Below are positions 25,593-34,844 of a stretch of 64,000 bases of DNA, one piece after another. Below the pieces are notes generated by a model. It saw only the letters and a list, made by a program, of their open reading frames with translations, was not told the origin of the DNA and made no database searches. The DNA is taken from NCBI GenBank assembly GCA_022710185.1, contig JAKLHK010000009.1, forward strand, positions 35,627-99,626, in the 5' to 3' direction. Positions within the stretch are counted from its first letter, which is position 1. The number at the start of each line of letters is the position of its first letter. Origin of the DNA: Bacteroidota bacterium. GTDB lineage: Bacteria; Bacteroidota; Bacteroidia; Bacteroidales; JAGNHN01. Made by a program: the position numbers and the translations under genes.

Positions 25593-26312
25593 ATGAATAG
25601 GATACTGATTCTTCTTGCCGCCTTCTCCTGCTCCTTTGTGCTCCTTGCCCAGGAGAACAACGATCCTGAGAAGAAGGCCACGGTAAGCCCCAAACCCGAA
25701 AAGGAACGTTCTTTCGGCACCACCGTCGACCTGTTCACCGACCTGTGGATGGATGTGCCCGAAGGCATCGATGCCCGCTTCCTCCAGCAGGGGATGAATT
25801 TCGGGGGCCTGTTCTCCAACCGCTTCGGCAACAGCGCCTTCAGCATTTCCATCGGTCCGGTGATCGGGGTACACAATTTTTACAGCGACGGGCTTTTCCA
25901 GCAGGACACTGCAGGCAGGACGGTCATCGCGGCCATGCCCGGGGAAGACCCCAACGGAGAAGGCATCAGCTATAAGCGCAACAAACTTACCCTCGCCTAC
26001 CTCGACTTCCCCCTGGAGTTCCGCATGAAGACCCGCTCGGGTGTCCTGGCCAGCCTCGGCTTCAAGGCCGGGTTCCTGATCAACAGCCACACCAAGTACC
26101 GCGGGGATGATTTCGGCGATGCCAGCCAGGAGATCCGCCTGAAGATTGCCGATATAGCGAACGTGGAAACCTACCGCTATGGGGTTCAGGCCCGCGTCGG
26201 GTACAAGAACGTCAGCCTTTACGGGTTCTATAGCCTGTCCAGGGTGTTCAAGGAAGGCGAAGGCCCTGCCCTCTACCCGGTGTCCGTGGGGGTCTCCCTA
26301 CGGCCATTCTGA
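25593..26312 (+). CDS. Outer membrane beta-barrel protein, tandem paralogue 2
   Basis: From ATG 25593 the product has 239 residues, exactly the length of the upstream paralogue. It has a signal peptide ending L-L-A-Q, a barrel-like sequence and a terminal G-V-S-L-R-P-F. The two proteins share motifs over their full length but differ at many positions, so the duplication is not recent. Function is unknown; the conserved D-x-W-M-D-V-P-E near the mature N-terminus marks the pair. The gene has its own -7 element, and the following gene is convergent. Confidence 0.8.
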   Translation: MNRILILLAAFSCSFVLLAQENNDPEKKATVSPKPEKERSFGTTVDLFTDLWMDVPEGIDARFLQQGMNFGGLFSNRFGNSAFSISIGPVIGVHNFYSDGLFQQDTAGRTVIAAMPGEDPNGEGISYKRNKLTLAYLDFPLEFRMKTRSGVLASLGFKAGFLINSHTKYRGDDFGDASQEIRLKIADIANVETYRYGVQARVGYKNVSLYGFYSLSRVFKEGEGPALYPVSVGVSLRPF

Positions 26313-26314
26313 CC

Positions 26315-26932
26315 TCAGAAAAGCAGGAAACAGGCGGTCATCACGACCACCCCCAACAGGTAGCCCAGGCTGACCTGCCATCCGTCGTGGGCCTTCATCA
26401 ACAGCCGGGCAGTGGCCACCAGGCCTGAGATCACCACCACCAGGGCCAGCCAGGGGAGAACCGCTGCCAGGCCCCTCAACTGCATCCCCAGCAGCATGCC
26501 GCTAAGCCCGCCCATGGCGGTGGTGTGGATACTGATGGGGTAATACCAGGTGATCACCAGCAACAGCAGGGCCGCCAGGGCGGTCCCGAACAGAAAAGTG
26601 GCATAGATGCCCGGCAGGCTCAGGCGGTGGAACAGAAAATAAGTGAGGTACACCAGTATGGCCCCCAGCAGCAGGGGATAGAGCCGTTCCTCCCGTTTCT
26701 CCAGCGTCAGGCTGCCGATGAGGCCGATGCGCCGCAGCACCACCAGGGAAAGCAGGGGCAGGAGGGCTGTGTTGATGAATACCACGGACAGCAGCATCAG
26801 TTTGACCCGCAGGGGCAGCACCAGCGAGAAGTAGGACGGCTGGGCGTACAGCAACAGGAACGCCAGGGACGGGATCAGCAGGGGATTGAAGAAATAGGAG
26901 GCCACCCTGGGCCATGACGTGCTGGTCTTCAT
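26315..26932 (-). CDS. Integral membrane protein, divergent PAP2-like
   Basis: A 205-residue protein with about six membrane helices. Two segments recall the PAP2 phosphatase core: S-I-H-T-T-A-M-G-G at about residues 137-145, where PAP2 has P-S-G-H, and K-A-H-D-G-W-Q-V-x-L-G-Y-L-L-G at about 178-192, where PAP2 has an H-x-x-x-D-V-x-x-G motif. The catalytic residues are not fully conserved, so activity on lipid phosphates is uncertain. It starts 9 bases after rpoN ends in the same direction, so the two are probably cotranscribed. Confidence 0.65.
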   Translation of the reverse strand: MKTSTSWPRVASYFFNPLLIPSLAFLLLYAQPSYFSLVLPLRVKLMLLSVVFINTALLPLLSLVVLRRIGLIGSLTLEKREERLYPLLLGAILVYLTYFLFHRLSLPGIYATFLFGTALAALLLLVITWYYPISIHTTAMGGLSGMLLGMQLRGLAAVLPWLALVVVISGLVATARLLMKAHDGWQVSLGYLLGVVVMTACFLLF

Positions 26933-26941
26933 GTCCAGGGA

Positions 26942-28441
26942 TCAGAGTTCCTTGCGAAGGCGGGCTACAGGAATGCCGAGCTGCTCCCGGTATTTGGCCA
27001 CCGTGCGCCGGGCTATGGGGTAGCCCTTGTCTTTAAGGAGCGCCATGAGCTGCTCGTCGGTAAGGGGCTTGTACTTGTCCTCCGCCTCCACCACATCGGT
27101 GAGGATCTTCTTGATCTCGCGCGTCGAAACCTCTTCCCCGTCATCCTTTTGCATGGACTCCGAGAAAAAGCTCTTCAGAAGGAAAGTACCGAAGGGTGTC
27201 TGCACATATTTGCTGTTGGCCACGCGGGAGATGGTAGAGATATCCAGGCGAACGATGGTGGCAATGTCCTTGAGGATCATGGGCCGCAGCTTGGTCTCGT
27301 CCCCGGTGAGGAAGTATTCCTGCTGATAGTCCATGATGGCCTTCATGGTCATAAAAAGGGTATCCTGGCGCTGGCGTATGGCATCGATGAACCAACGGGC
27401 GGAGTCGATCTTCTGCTTGATGAACATCACCGTCTCCTTCTGACGCTCCTTGCTCTGGCCCTTGCTGACGGCATAGGTCTCCAGCATGCGCTGGTACTCC
27501 TGGTTGACGCGCAGGTCGGGGATGTTGCGCGAGTTCACCGTAAGCTCCAGCTCCCCATCGCTGTTCATTACGATGAAATCGGGGATGATGGGGAAATTGG
27601 TCCGCTGCGACTCCCCCAGGGAGTTCCCGGGTTTAGGGTTGAGGTGGGTGATCTCGGTGATGGCCGCCTTGAGGTCCTCCTCGTTGGCCCCCGTCTTCTT
27701 GAGGATGCGACTGTAATGTTTCTTGGCAAATTCGTTGAAATGCCGCTCCATGATGTGGATCGCGAAACGGACCGCAGGATCGTCACCCTCCTTGCGCCTG
27801 AGCTGTATGAGCAGGCACTCCTGCAGACTGCGCGCGCCTACCCCGGCCGGGTCAAACTGCTGCACCACCGCCAGCATCTCTTCCACCTCGGCCCGGGTGG
27901 CCTCCACATTCTGGGTAAAGGCCAGGTCATCGATCATCGCGTTCACTTCCCTGCGAAGATAGCCGCTGTCGTCGAGGTTGCCGATGATATGAAGCCCGAT
28001 GGTGGTCTGCTTGGTACTGAGCCTCCGCAATCCGAGCTGGGAAATGAGCAGGTCCTGAAAACTGAGGCCACTTACGAAAGGTACTTCACGGTAGTCATCA
28101 TCAGGGCTGTCGTTCGACAGCCGCGTACGGTATTCCGGGATGTCGTCCTCGTCGGACATATAATCACTCAGGTCGAACTCGTCATCGGAACTGTCGTACT
28201 CCTGGGTATCCTCATCCCGCTCCTCCCCCGACTCGGCCTTGTCTCCCATCAGGTCGTCGGAACCCTCGTCCATGCCCTCATCTTCTCCGTCGCGGGCCTC
28301 CAGCAGGGCCGGGTTGTCCTCAATCTCCTGCTTGATGCGCTGCTCCAGGGCAATAGTGGGTACCTGCAGCAATTTCATGAGCAGGATCTGCTGCGGCGAC
28401 AGCTTCTGCAACAGTTTTTGCTGTAGTTTTTGATGGAGCAT
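26942..28441 (-). CDS. rpoN: RNA polymerase sigma-54 factor
   Basis: The 499-residue product has the three RpoN regions. Region I is Gln/Leu-rich (Q-K-L-x-Q-K-L-S-P-Q-Q-I-L-L-M-K-L-L-Q). Region II is strongly acidic, at about residues 55-110. Region III is the DNA-binding part with the near-invariant RpoN box A-R-R-T-V-A-K-Y-R at about 475-483. RpoN recognises -24/-12 promoters and needs an AAA+ activator; none is encoded in this window. The acidic linker is longer than in proteobacterial homologues. A membrane protein gene follows closely. Confidence 0.95.
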   Translation of the reverse strand: MLHQKLQQKLLQKLSPQQILLMKLLQVPTIALEQRIKQEIEDNPALLEARDGEDEGMDEGSDDLMGDKAESGEERDEDTQEYDSSDDEFDLSDYMSDEDDIPEYRTRLSNDSPDDDYREVPFVSGLSFQDLLISQLGLRRLSTKQTTIGLHIIGNLDDSGYLRREVNAMIDDLAFTQNVEATRAEVEEMLAVVQQFDPAGVGARSLQECLLIQLRRKEGDDPAVRFAIHIMERHFNEFAKKHYSRILKKTGANEEDLKAAITEITHLNPKPGNSLGESQRTNFPIIPDFIVMNSDGELELTVNSRNIPDLRVNQEYQRMLETYAVSKGQSKERQKETVMFIKQKIDSARWFIDAIRQRQDTLFMTMKAIMDYQQEYFLTGDETKLRPMILKDIATIVRLDISTISRVANSKYVQTPFGTFLLKSFFSESMQKDDGEEVSTREIKKILTDVVEAEDKYKPLTDEQLMALLKDKGYPIARRTVAKYREQLGIPVARLRKEL

Positions 28442-28731
28442 ACGAACGCTTTTCTCTATTATCCTGATAACGTGCTCCTTTCGGGCATGATCAAAGGATA
28501 TGCCAAGTTAGGGATTTTTTCAATTGGTCAAGCAGGGAACGCGAACAAGCGGGGAGAACATCAAACAAGAAACAAAAAATGAAAAAGTCCCCTTTGAAAG
28601 GGATTAGGGGGATGTGAATATCGAATAAAGCTTGTCCGCCTACTGGCGGAATCAACAATCTCCGATTTCAGCGGGAGAGAGTAGAATATCGAACACAGAA
28701 CATATAACACGTAACATGCAACTTCCACCCA
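28442..28731. repeat. Gene-free gap with dispersed repeat fragments
   Basis: No gene is visible here. The gap holds an imperfect palindrome around 28587-28614 (CCCCTTTGAAAGGGATTAGGGG), a TCCGCC...GGCGGA inverted repeat near 28635-28650, and a degenerate heptamer run at 28691-28718 (GAACACA, GAACATA, TAACACG, TAACATG). The last is a decayed relative of the arrays at 5.0 and 23.2 kb. Confidence 0.6.
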
Positions 28732-30117
28732 TCAAAACTCCGCATTCTGGGGCGTACGGGGGAAGGGGATGACGTCGCGGATGTTGGTCATGCCGGTAAC
28801 GAACTGGACCAGGCGCTCGAAGCCCAGGCCGAAGCCGCTGTGGGGCGCGGTACCAAACCGGCGGGTATCGAGGTACCACCATACATCCTTTTCGGGAATG
28901 CCCATCTCGTGGATGCGGTTTAACAAGGCGTCGTAGTTCTCCTCGCGCTGGGATCCGCCGATGATCTCCCCTATCCTGGGGAACAGCACATCCATTGCCC
29001 TGACCGTCTTCCCGTCATCATTCTGCTTCATATAGAAGGCCTTGATGTCCCTGGGGTAATCTGTCAGGATCACCGGACGTCCCACGTGCTTCTCCACCAG
29101 ATAGCGCTCGTGCTCCGACTGCAGGTCGGTTCCCCAATGCACGGGGAACTCGAACGTATGCCCGCTTTTCTCCAGGATATCTATAGCCTCCGTATACGCC
29201 AGACGTTCAAACTGTACGCTGCGTATCATCTCCAGGGTGTTCAGCAGTTCCTTGTCGTACATCTGGCTGAGGAAGGCCAGGTCGTCGGCGCAATGGTCCA
29301 GGGCGTACCCTATGAGGTATTTCAGGAAATCCTCCGCCAGGTCCATATTGTCGTGGATATCGTAGAACGCCATTTCGGGTTCTATCATCCAGAATTCGGC
29401 CAGGTGGCGGGGCGTATTGGAATTTTCCGCACGGAAAGTGGGGCCGAAAGTGTATATCCTACCCAGGGCCAGGGCGCCCAGCTCGCCTTCCAATTGACCG
29501 GACACCGTAAGGCTGGTTTCCTTACCGAAGAAATCCTGGCTGAAATCCACGTGGCCGTCTTCCTTACGGGGCGGGTTGCCTGCATCGAGGGTGGTTACCC
29601 TGAACATCGCCCCGGCGCCTTCGGCATCGGAACCCGTGATGATAGGTGTATGAAGGTAGTAGAACCCGTGATCGTTGAAATACTTATGGATGGCGAAGGC
29701 CAGGGCGTGGCGCACCCTGAGCACGGCCCCGAAGGTGTTGGTACGCGGCCTCAGATGGGCGATCTCTCGTAGGAACTCCAGGCTGTGGCCTTTCTTCTGC
29801 AAGGGATACGTGTCAGCATCCGCAGTTCCGTAAACTTCGATAGTATGGGCCTGTATTTCCACGTGCTGGCCTTGACCAAGCGACTCCACCAGCTTGCCGC
29901 TAACCCCGATGCAAGCCCCGGTAGTCACCTTTTTGAGCACCTCCTCAAATGCAACGGCATCGGCAACAACCTGGATATTATGGATGATGCTGCCGTCGTT
30001 TACCGCGATAAAGGCCACCTGCTTGTTCCCCCGCTTGGTCCTCACCCATCCCTGGATGAATACTTCCATCCCGGTTTCTATAGGTTTAAGAAGCTTTGCT
30101 ATCTCCGTGCGCTTCAT
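28732..30117 (-). CDS. asnS: Asparaginyl-tRNA synthetase
   Basis: AsnRS charges tRNA-Asn with asparagine. The 461-residue product has an N-terminal OB-fold anticodon-binding domain (about 15-110; [10 protein letters not shown]) and a class II catalytic core. Motif 2 is seen around [15 protein letters not shown] and motif 3 at G-F-G-L-G-F-E-R near residue 440. The combination with [12 protein letters not shown] favours AsnRS over AspRS. Length is normal. A TAATTTTG -7 element precedes it. Confidence 0.95.
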   Translation of the reverse strand: MKRTEIAKLLKPIETGMEVFIQGWVRTKRGNKQVAFIAVNDGSIIHNIQVVADAVAFEEVLKKVTTGACIGVSGKLVESLGQGQHVEIQAHTIEVYGTADADTYPLQKKGHSLEFLREIAHLRPRTNTFGAVLRVRHALAFAIHKYFNDHGFYYLHTPIITGSDAEGAGAMFRVTTLDAGNPPRKEDGHVDFSQDFFGKETSLTVSGQLEGELGALALGRIYTFGPTFRAENSNTPRHLAEFWMIEPEMAFYDIHDNMDLAEDFLKYLIGYALDHCADDLAFLSQMYDKELLNTLEMIRSVQFERLAYTEAIDILEKSGHTFEFPVHWGTDLQSEHERYLVEKHVGRPVILTDYPRDIKAFYMKQNDDGKTVRAMDVLFPRIGEIIGGSQREENYDALLNRIHEMGIPEKDVWWYLDTRRFGTAPHSGFGLGFERLVQFVTGMTNIRDVIPFPRTPQNAEF

Positions 30118-30139
30118 CTTCGTCTCGTATTAATTTCTG

Positions 30140-30147
30140 CAAAATTA
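30140..30147 (-). promoter_or_regulatory. -7 element TAATTTTG for asnS
   Basis: On the minus strand TAATTTTG lies 23 bases before the asnS ATG. No convincing -33 element is visible. Confidence 0.45.
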
Positions 30148-30238
30148 AGGGAATCCCGGGTTCTTATCCGTACCTTCGGTCATTGGTCATCCTGGGCCCC
30201 TCTTCAGGCCTTGTTGGCCGGGCTGCCTGTTCCACCAA

Positions 30239-30979
30239 ATGACCATCCCTATGCCTGTTCTGTTGTTCATTATAGCCCACTGGTACCTTTCCCTGCTCAG
30301 CCAGACCTTCTTCCTTCACCGGTACTCTGCCCACCGCGTATTTTCGATGTCGCCGGCCTGGGAAAAGTTCTTCTTCGTCTTCACCTGGCTCACCCAGGGC
30401 TCTTCCTATCTCAGCGCCACCGCCTATGGCATTATGCACCGTATGCATCACGCCTATGCCGACACCGACAAGGATCCCCACTCGCCCAAATTCGACCGTA
30501 ACCTCTTCGCCATGATGTGGAGGACGAAGAATATATACAATGGCATCCTCTTCCGCAATATCCACGTCGATGAGGCTTTTACCCAAAATATACCTTCCTG
30601 GCCGGCTTTCGACCGCTTTGCCGGCTCCTGGCCCAGCCGGCTGCTCTGGGCCGCCGCCTATACCGCCTTCTACCTGCATTTTGCAACGCATTGGTGGATG
30701 TTCCTCTTCCTTCCCCTGCATTTCCTGATGGGCCCGGTACATGGGGTGATCATCAACTGGTTTGCGCACAAATACGGGTACCGGAACTTCGAAGTGAACG
30801 ACACCTCCCGCAATCTCCTGCCCCTCGACCTGCTGATGATGGGCGAGGCATACCACAACAATCATCACGGGAACAGCAAACGAGCCAATTTCGGCCACCG
30901 CTGGTTCGAACTGGATCCCACCTTCGGGATCATCCGGCTGATGCAGGGACTGGGGATCATCAGGCCCCGGACAGCCTGA
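30239..30979 (+). CDS. Membrane fatty acid (acyl-CoA type) desaturase
   Basis: The 246-residue product carries the three histidine boxes of the di-iron desaturase family: HRYSAHR at about residues 21-27, HRMHHAYAD at about 61-69, and HNNHHG at about 205-210. Four membrane helices are visible between them. It is shorter than many acyl-CoA desaturases (about 300) but complete in motifs. It introduces a double bond into acyl chains and so affects membrane fluidity. The electron donor is not encoded nearby, and it is convergent with tdk. Confidence 0.88.
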   Translation: MTIPMPVLLFIIAHWYLSLLSQTFFLHRYSAHRVFSMSPAWEKFFFVFTWLTQGSSYLSATAYGIMHRMHHAYADTDKDPHSPKFDRNLFAMMWRTKNIYNGILFRNIHVDEAFTQNIPSWPAFDRFAGSWPSRLLWAAAYTAFYLHFATHWWMFLFLPLHFLMGPVHGVIINWFAHKYGYRNFEVNDTSRNLLPLDLLMMGEAYHNNHHGNSKRANFGHRWFELDPTFGIIRLMQGLGIIRPRTA

Positions 30980-30991
30980 GCACAACAAGCC

Positions 30992-31579
30992 TCAGGGAGT
31001 CGCAGCAAGGGCCTTCTGGAAGCACTCCCGGCACAAGGGCTCGTAGCTTTCCTTCTCCCCCAGCACTACCCGGTCGGTGCGGGCAATGGTCCGGTGGGAG
31101 TACTGCGCCAGGTTGCCGCAGCGGATGCAGATGGCGTGTACCTTGGTGACGTATTCCGCTATACTCAGCAAGGCAGGGATCGGGCCGAAAGGCTTCCCCA
31201 GGTAATCCATGTCCAGCCCTGCCACGATCACACGTATCCCCTTGTTTGCCAAAATATTGCACACCTCAACCAGATGGTCGTCGAAAAACTGGGCCTCGTC
31301 GATGCCTACCACATCCACCTCGCCCAGCATCAGCAGGATCTGGGAGGCACTCTCTACAGCACTGGAAGGGATGGCGTTGGCGTCATGGGACACCACCTTG
31401 TCCTCAGCATAACGGGTGTCCGTGGCCGGTTTGAAGATCTCTACCCGCAAACGGGCAATGCTCGCCCTGCGCAGACGGCGGATGAGCTCCTCCGTCTTGC
31501 CTGAGAACATAGACCCACAGATCACTTCTATGGTGCCGCTCCCCTCTTTGGCGTGGCCCCGCTTTTCCAGGAAGGTCAT
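30992..31579 (-). CDS. tdk: Thymidine kinase (type II)
   Basis: Tdk phosphorylates thymidine for salvage. The 195-residue product has the P-loop G-S-M-F-S-G-K-T at residues 22-29, the D-E-A-Q-F-F motif, a lasso region with [10 protein letters not shown], and a structural zinc site of two cysteine pairs (C-I-R-C near 152-155 and C-R-E-C near 185-188). The start ATG lies 8 bases after a TACCTTTA -7-like box on the minus strand (31594-31587), so the leader is very short. Confidence 0.95.
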   Translation of the reverse strand: MTFLEKRGHAKEGSGTIEVICGSMFSGKTEELIRRLRRASIARLRVEIFKPATDTRYAEDKVVSHDANAIPSSAVESASQILLMLGEVDVVGIDEAQFFDDHLVEVCNILANKGIRVIVAGLDMDYLGKPFGPIPALLSIAEYVTKVHAICIRCGNLAQYSHRTIARTDRVVLGEKESYEPLCRECFQKALAATP

Positions 31580-31698
31580 AGGGGGGTAAAGGTAAGAAGA
31601 AGGCGCTTTGCCTCCTTATACACTATTCTGCTACCTTTACGTTGAAATATCCTTCCCGGCAACCGCCGGGGAATAATATACCGGACCGCAGAGAGCAC

Positions 31699-32634
31699 AT
31701 GAGCACACGACATTCAATGGAAGAGATCACGGCCTTGCTGGAGGCTATTGTGGAACAAACCGAGACCATCGGCCGGCATGGGGGAAAGATCCCCCAGATC
31801 GAGCTTGACCTGGTGAAGGAGAACCTGCGCAAGCTTTACGAAGCCTATCACCGCCTCGACCGGGACAATGCCGTTCCTGAGTCCGCAGCCGCTCCTGCCG
31901 CCGCACGCGCGACGATGCCCCCACCGGCGGTGGCACCATCACGGCCTCCGGTCCCGGTACCCATTCCAGAGACGGGAACACCACATCCCTCTACTCCCGA
32001 ACCTGTAGCGGTGAACGCACCACTGGCCAGGGTACCCTCGGAAGCCGCAAAGGAAGCACCTCCTGCGACAGAGGAGAAGAGTGAGACTGATCGTCTGTTC
32101 GAAGACCTGGCCCGCTCCGCCGCTGTCCCCGAACCGGTAGCTGCCACCGCCAGCACTCCTGCCCCGCCGTCCCGGCCGGCCGTTCCAAGCCCGGAACCCC
32201 CGGCCGAAGCCCCACGCATCACCATACCGCGGCGACCGGCCGATATCCCGCTCGCCCCTTCCCCCAGGAATGACGGACTGCCATTCGCTGAAACTGACAC
32301 TCCCAGGCTGGCCGATAAGCTGCGCAAAGAGGAACGTACGCTAAACGACCAGGTGGAGGGACGTAACGGATTCAGCCTCGCCGAGCGCCTTCAGCAGAAC
32401 CGTATCAGCGACCTGAAGGCTGCCTTGGGAATCAACGATAAATTCCTGTTCATCAATGATCTGTTTGCCGGGGACAGCGAACGCTACAACCAGGCCATCG
32501 AAGCCCTCAACTCGATGCCAGGAATGGACGAGGCCAACATCCACCTCAATCACCTGCAGCAGCAGAACGGATGGGAAAAAGACTCCCCCGCCCTCAGCAA
32601 GCTCCGGGATTTCCTCCGCCGACGTTACCTATGA
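31699..32634 (+). CDS. Conserved hypothetical with Pro/Ala-rich linker and C-terminal helical domain
   Basis: Taking ATG 31699, the product has 311 residues in three parts. Residues 1-60 form an acidic amphipathic helix pair (E-E-I-T-A-L-L-E-A-I-V-E-Q-T-E). Residues about 65-205 are a low-complexity Pro/Ala/Glu linker. The last ~95 residues are a compact domain with the motif I-N-D-K-F-L-F-I-N-D-L-F-A-G-D-S-E-R-Y-N. I know this last motif as a conserved feature of uncharacterised Bacteroidota proteins, but no function is established. No signal peptide or membrane segment is present, so it is likely cytoplasmic. It overlaps the next gene by 4 bases (ATGA), so both are translated from one message. 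Confidence 0.75.
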   Translation: MSTRHSMEEITALLEAIVEQTETIGRHGGKIPQIELDLVKENLRKLYEAYHRLDRDNAVPESAAAPAAARATMPPPAVAPSRPPVPVPIPETGTPHPSTPEPVAVNAPLARVPSEAAKEAPPATEEKSETDRLFEDLARSAAVPEPVAATASTPAPPSRPAVPSPEPPAEAPRITIPRRPADIPLAPSPRNDGLPFAETDTPRLADKLRKEERTLNDQVEGRNGFSLAERLQQNRISDLKAALGINDKFLFINDLFAGDSERYNQAIEALNSMPGMDEANIHLNHLQQQNGWEKDSPALSKLRDFLRRRYL

Positions 32635-33899
32635 TCCGAACACTACTGATCCCCCTCTTCCTGCTGATCATCCAGGCGCTGGGCGCCCAGGACATCCGGT
32701 ATGCGCGACACCTGATCGACACCCTGTGTTCCAATACATACTACGGCCGGGGCTACGTGAACGATGGCATGGCCAATGCCGCCGTCCTGCTGGCCCAGGA
32801 GATGGAACGACATGGCCTCAGGACAGCAGGCCCCTCCTACCTCCAGGCCTTCCCCATCGCCGTAAACACCTTCCCAGGGCTGATGGAATTCCGGGCCGAC
32901 AGCACCTTCTTCACCCCGGGCCTGCATTTTGTGGCTGCTCCTTTCAGCCCAACCACCGAAGGAGAATACCGCCTGGTTTTCCCTGACACTACCCGCCTGC
33001 TCAACGGGACCTACCGGGCCCCCGATCCTCGCTCCGTGGTAGTCATCCCCGAACCCGGGCAAAGCCGTAACCTGCGCCGAATGGGGGACTCGCTGCGCTA
33101 CCGCAACCCATACGGCGGCGCTGGGGTGGTAAGGCTGAAAGAGAAGATATCCTGGCATGTGAGCGGATCCTGGCCACTGAAAGACTATTTCCTGATCGAT
33201 GCCGTGGATTCCCTCTGGCCTGAAAGGCCCGATTCCATCGGAGTGGTGATCCGCAGCGTGGCCGAGCCCTTCTACATGGTGGAGAACGTTTTCGGCTATA
33301 TCCCCGGCACCCGCTACCCCGACCGCTTCATCCTGTTCACGGCGCACTACGATCACCTGGGCATGATGGGACCCTACGCCATCTTCCCCGGGGCCAACGA
33401 CAACGCCAGCGGAACCGCCATGATCTTTGACCTGGCCCGGCATTACGCCGCCCATCCCCCGGAATACTCCGTGGGCATCCTGGCCTGCGCCTCGGAAGAA
33501 GCCGGACTGCTCGGCAGCCGATATTTCACCGAACATCCCCTCATCCCCCTCGACAAGATCGAATTCGTGCTGAACCTCGATATGGTGGGCACCGGCTCCG
33601 AAGGGATACGCGTAGTCAACGGTACCGTGAACCCAGAGGCCTTTGCCCTGCTCGACAGCATCAACCGTACCGGCCAGCTGCTGCCGGAAGTCCTGGCCCG
33701 CGGGGAAGCGGCCAATAGCGACCATCACCCCTTCCATGAAAAGGGCATCCCCTCCTTCTTCATTTTCACCACGGGAAAGGAATACCGGGAATACCACAAC
33801 CTGAGCGACAGGGCCCAGGACCTCCCTATGACGGCCTGGGAAGAGGTCTTCCAGCTACTGCAGCGCTTTGCGGATGCCATAATGAAGGATGGACACTAG
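32631..33899 (+). CDS. Exported M28-family zinc peptidase
   Basis: From ATG 32631 the protein has 422 residues with a signal peptide ending A-L-G-A-Q. The M28 metal ligands can be followed: A-H-Y-D-H-L-G (first His and the catalytic-region Asp), G-A-N-D-N-A-S-G (bridging Asp), S-E-E-A-G-L-L-G-S (catalytic Glu pair), L-D-M-V-G (Asp), and S-D-H-H-P-F (last His). M28 enzymes are aminopeptidases that use two zinc ions. A PA-like insert may occupy residues about 130-210. It overlaps its upstream neighbour by 4 bases and the downstream rsmI by 11 bases, so the three genes form one operon. Confidence 0.9.
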   Translation: MIRTLLIPLFLLIIQALGAQDIRYARHLIDTLCSNTYYGRGYVNDGMANAAVLLAQEMERHGLRTAGPSYLQAFPIAVNTFPGLMEFRADSTFFTPGLHFVAAPFSPTTEGEYRLVFPDTTRLLNGTYRAPDPRSVVVIPEPGQSRNLRRMGDSLRYRNPYGGAGVVRLKEKISWHVSGSWPLKDYFLIDAVDSLWPERPDSIGVVIRSVAEPFYMVENVFGYIPGTRYPDRFILFTAHYDHLGMMGPYAIFPGANDNASGTAMIFDLARHYAAHPPEYSVGILACASEEAGLLGSRYFTEHPLIPLDKIEFVLNLDMVGTGSEGIRVVNGTVNPEAFALLDSINRTGQLLPEVLARGEAANSDHHPFHEKGIPSFFIFTTGKEYREYHNLSDRAQDLPMTAWEEVFQLLQRFADAIMKDGH

Positions 33900-34566
33900 A
33901 CTGTATATCGTCCCTACGCCCATCGGCAACCTGGGCGATATCACGCTCAGGGCGATCGAGGTGCTGCGCGGGGTGGACCTTATCCTGGCGGAAGACACCC
34001 GCACCTCCGCTCGCCTGCTTTCGCATTACGCGATAACCACCCCCTGCCAGAGTTATCACCAGCACAACGAGCATAAGGTCACCGATTCCCTGGTGGAACG
34101 TCTGAGGGTGGGCCAGCGCATGGCCCTCATTACCGATGCCGGCACCCCGGGCATCAGCGATCCGGGCTTCCTGCTGGTGCGCGAGTGCCTTCGCCAGGGA
34201 CTGGAGACAGAATGCCTCCCGGGGGCTACCGCCCTCATCCCGGCCCTGGTGGTCAGTGGCCTGCCCTCCGATCGGTTTGTGTTCGAAGGCTTTCTGCCCC
34301 ACAAAAAAGGTCGCCAGACCCGCCTCATGCAGATCGCGTCCTCTCCTTACAGCACCATACTGTACGAATCCCCGCACCGGGTGCTGAAGACCCTGGTCCA
34401 ACTGAGCGAGCACTGCGGCCCCGACCGCCTGGTGTCGGTATCCCGGGAGCTCAGCAAACTCCACGAAGAAACCCTCAGGGGCAGCCTCAGCGAGCTCATC
34501 CGGCACTTCGAAGCCAGCCCTCCCCGGGGGGAGTTCGTGCTTGTCGTCTCCGGGAACAAGGAATAA
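33889..34566 (+). CDS. rsmI: 16S rRNA (cytidine-1402 2'-O) methyltransferase
   Basis: RsmI methylates the ribose of C1402 in 16S rRNA. The 225-residue product shows the tetrapyrrole-methylase fold: V-P-T-P-I-G-N-L-G-D-I-T at residues 7-18, E-D-T-R-T-S near 32-37, A-L-I-T-D-A-G-T-P-G-I-S-D-P-G, and P-G-x-x-A-L-I-x-A-L-V-V-S-G-L-P. It is somewhat short at the C-terminus, as in many Bacteroidota. It overlaps the M28 peptidase gene by 11 bases. Confidence 0.94.
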   Translation: MDTRLYIVPTPIGNLGDITLRAIEVLRGVDLILAEDTRTSARLLSHYAITTPCQSYHQHNEHKVTDSLVERLRVGQRMALITDAGTPGISDPGFLLVRECLRQGLETECLPGATALIPALVVSGLPSDRFVFEGFLPHKKGRQTRLMQIASSPYSTILYESPHRVLKTLVQLSEHCGPDRLVSVSRELSKLHEETLRGSLSELIRHFEASPPRGEFVLVVSGNKE

Positions 34567-34642
34567 GGATGGTTCATGGTCGAAACCTCTATCCGGCTCA
34601 GCTCACCATGCCACACAAGTAATTGATTCCCATCTGCCTCCG

Positions 34643-34698
34643 CCACTATCCACTATCCACTATCACTAGCCACTAGCCACTAGCCATTAGCCACTGTC
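34643..34698. repeat. Heptamer array CCACTAT / CACTAGC
   Basis: Eight 7-base units: three CCACTAT, three CACTAGC, one CATTAGC and one partial. The array lies in the 278-base gene-free gap between rsmI and the DIPF-repeat protein. The rest of that gap shows no clear gene. Confidence 0.85.
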
Positions 34699-34844
34699 TG
34701 TCCACTTCCGGACACCAGTGTCCACCGGGATACATCCAACCCCTTGCTTTCGCCGCTGACATCTTCGGAACAATCCTTGTATCACATTCTTTTTCTGATA
34801 CTTACAAAGTTTGGCACGTAAAGTGTTAAAGGCTTGTCACGTCA

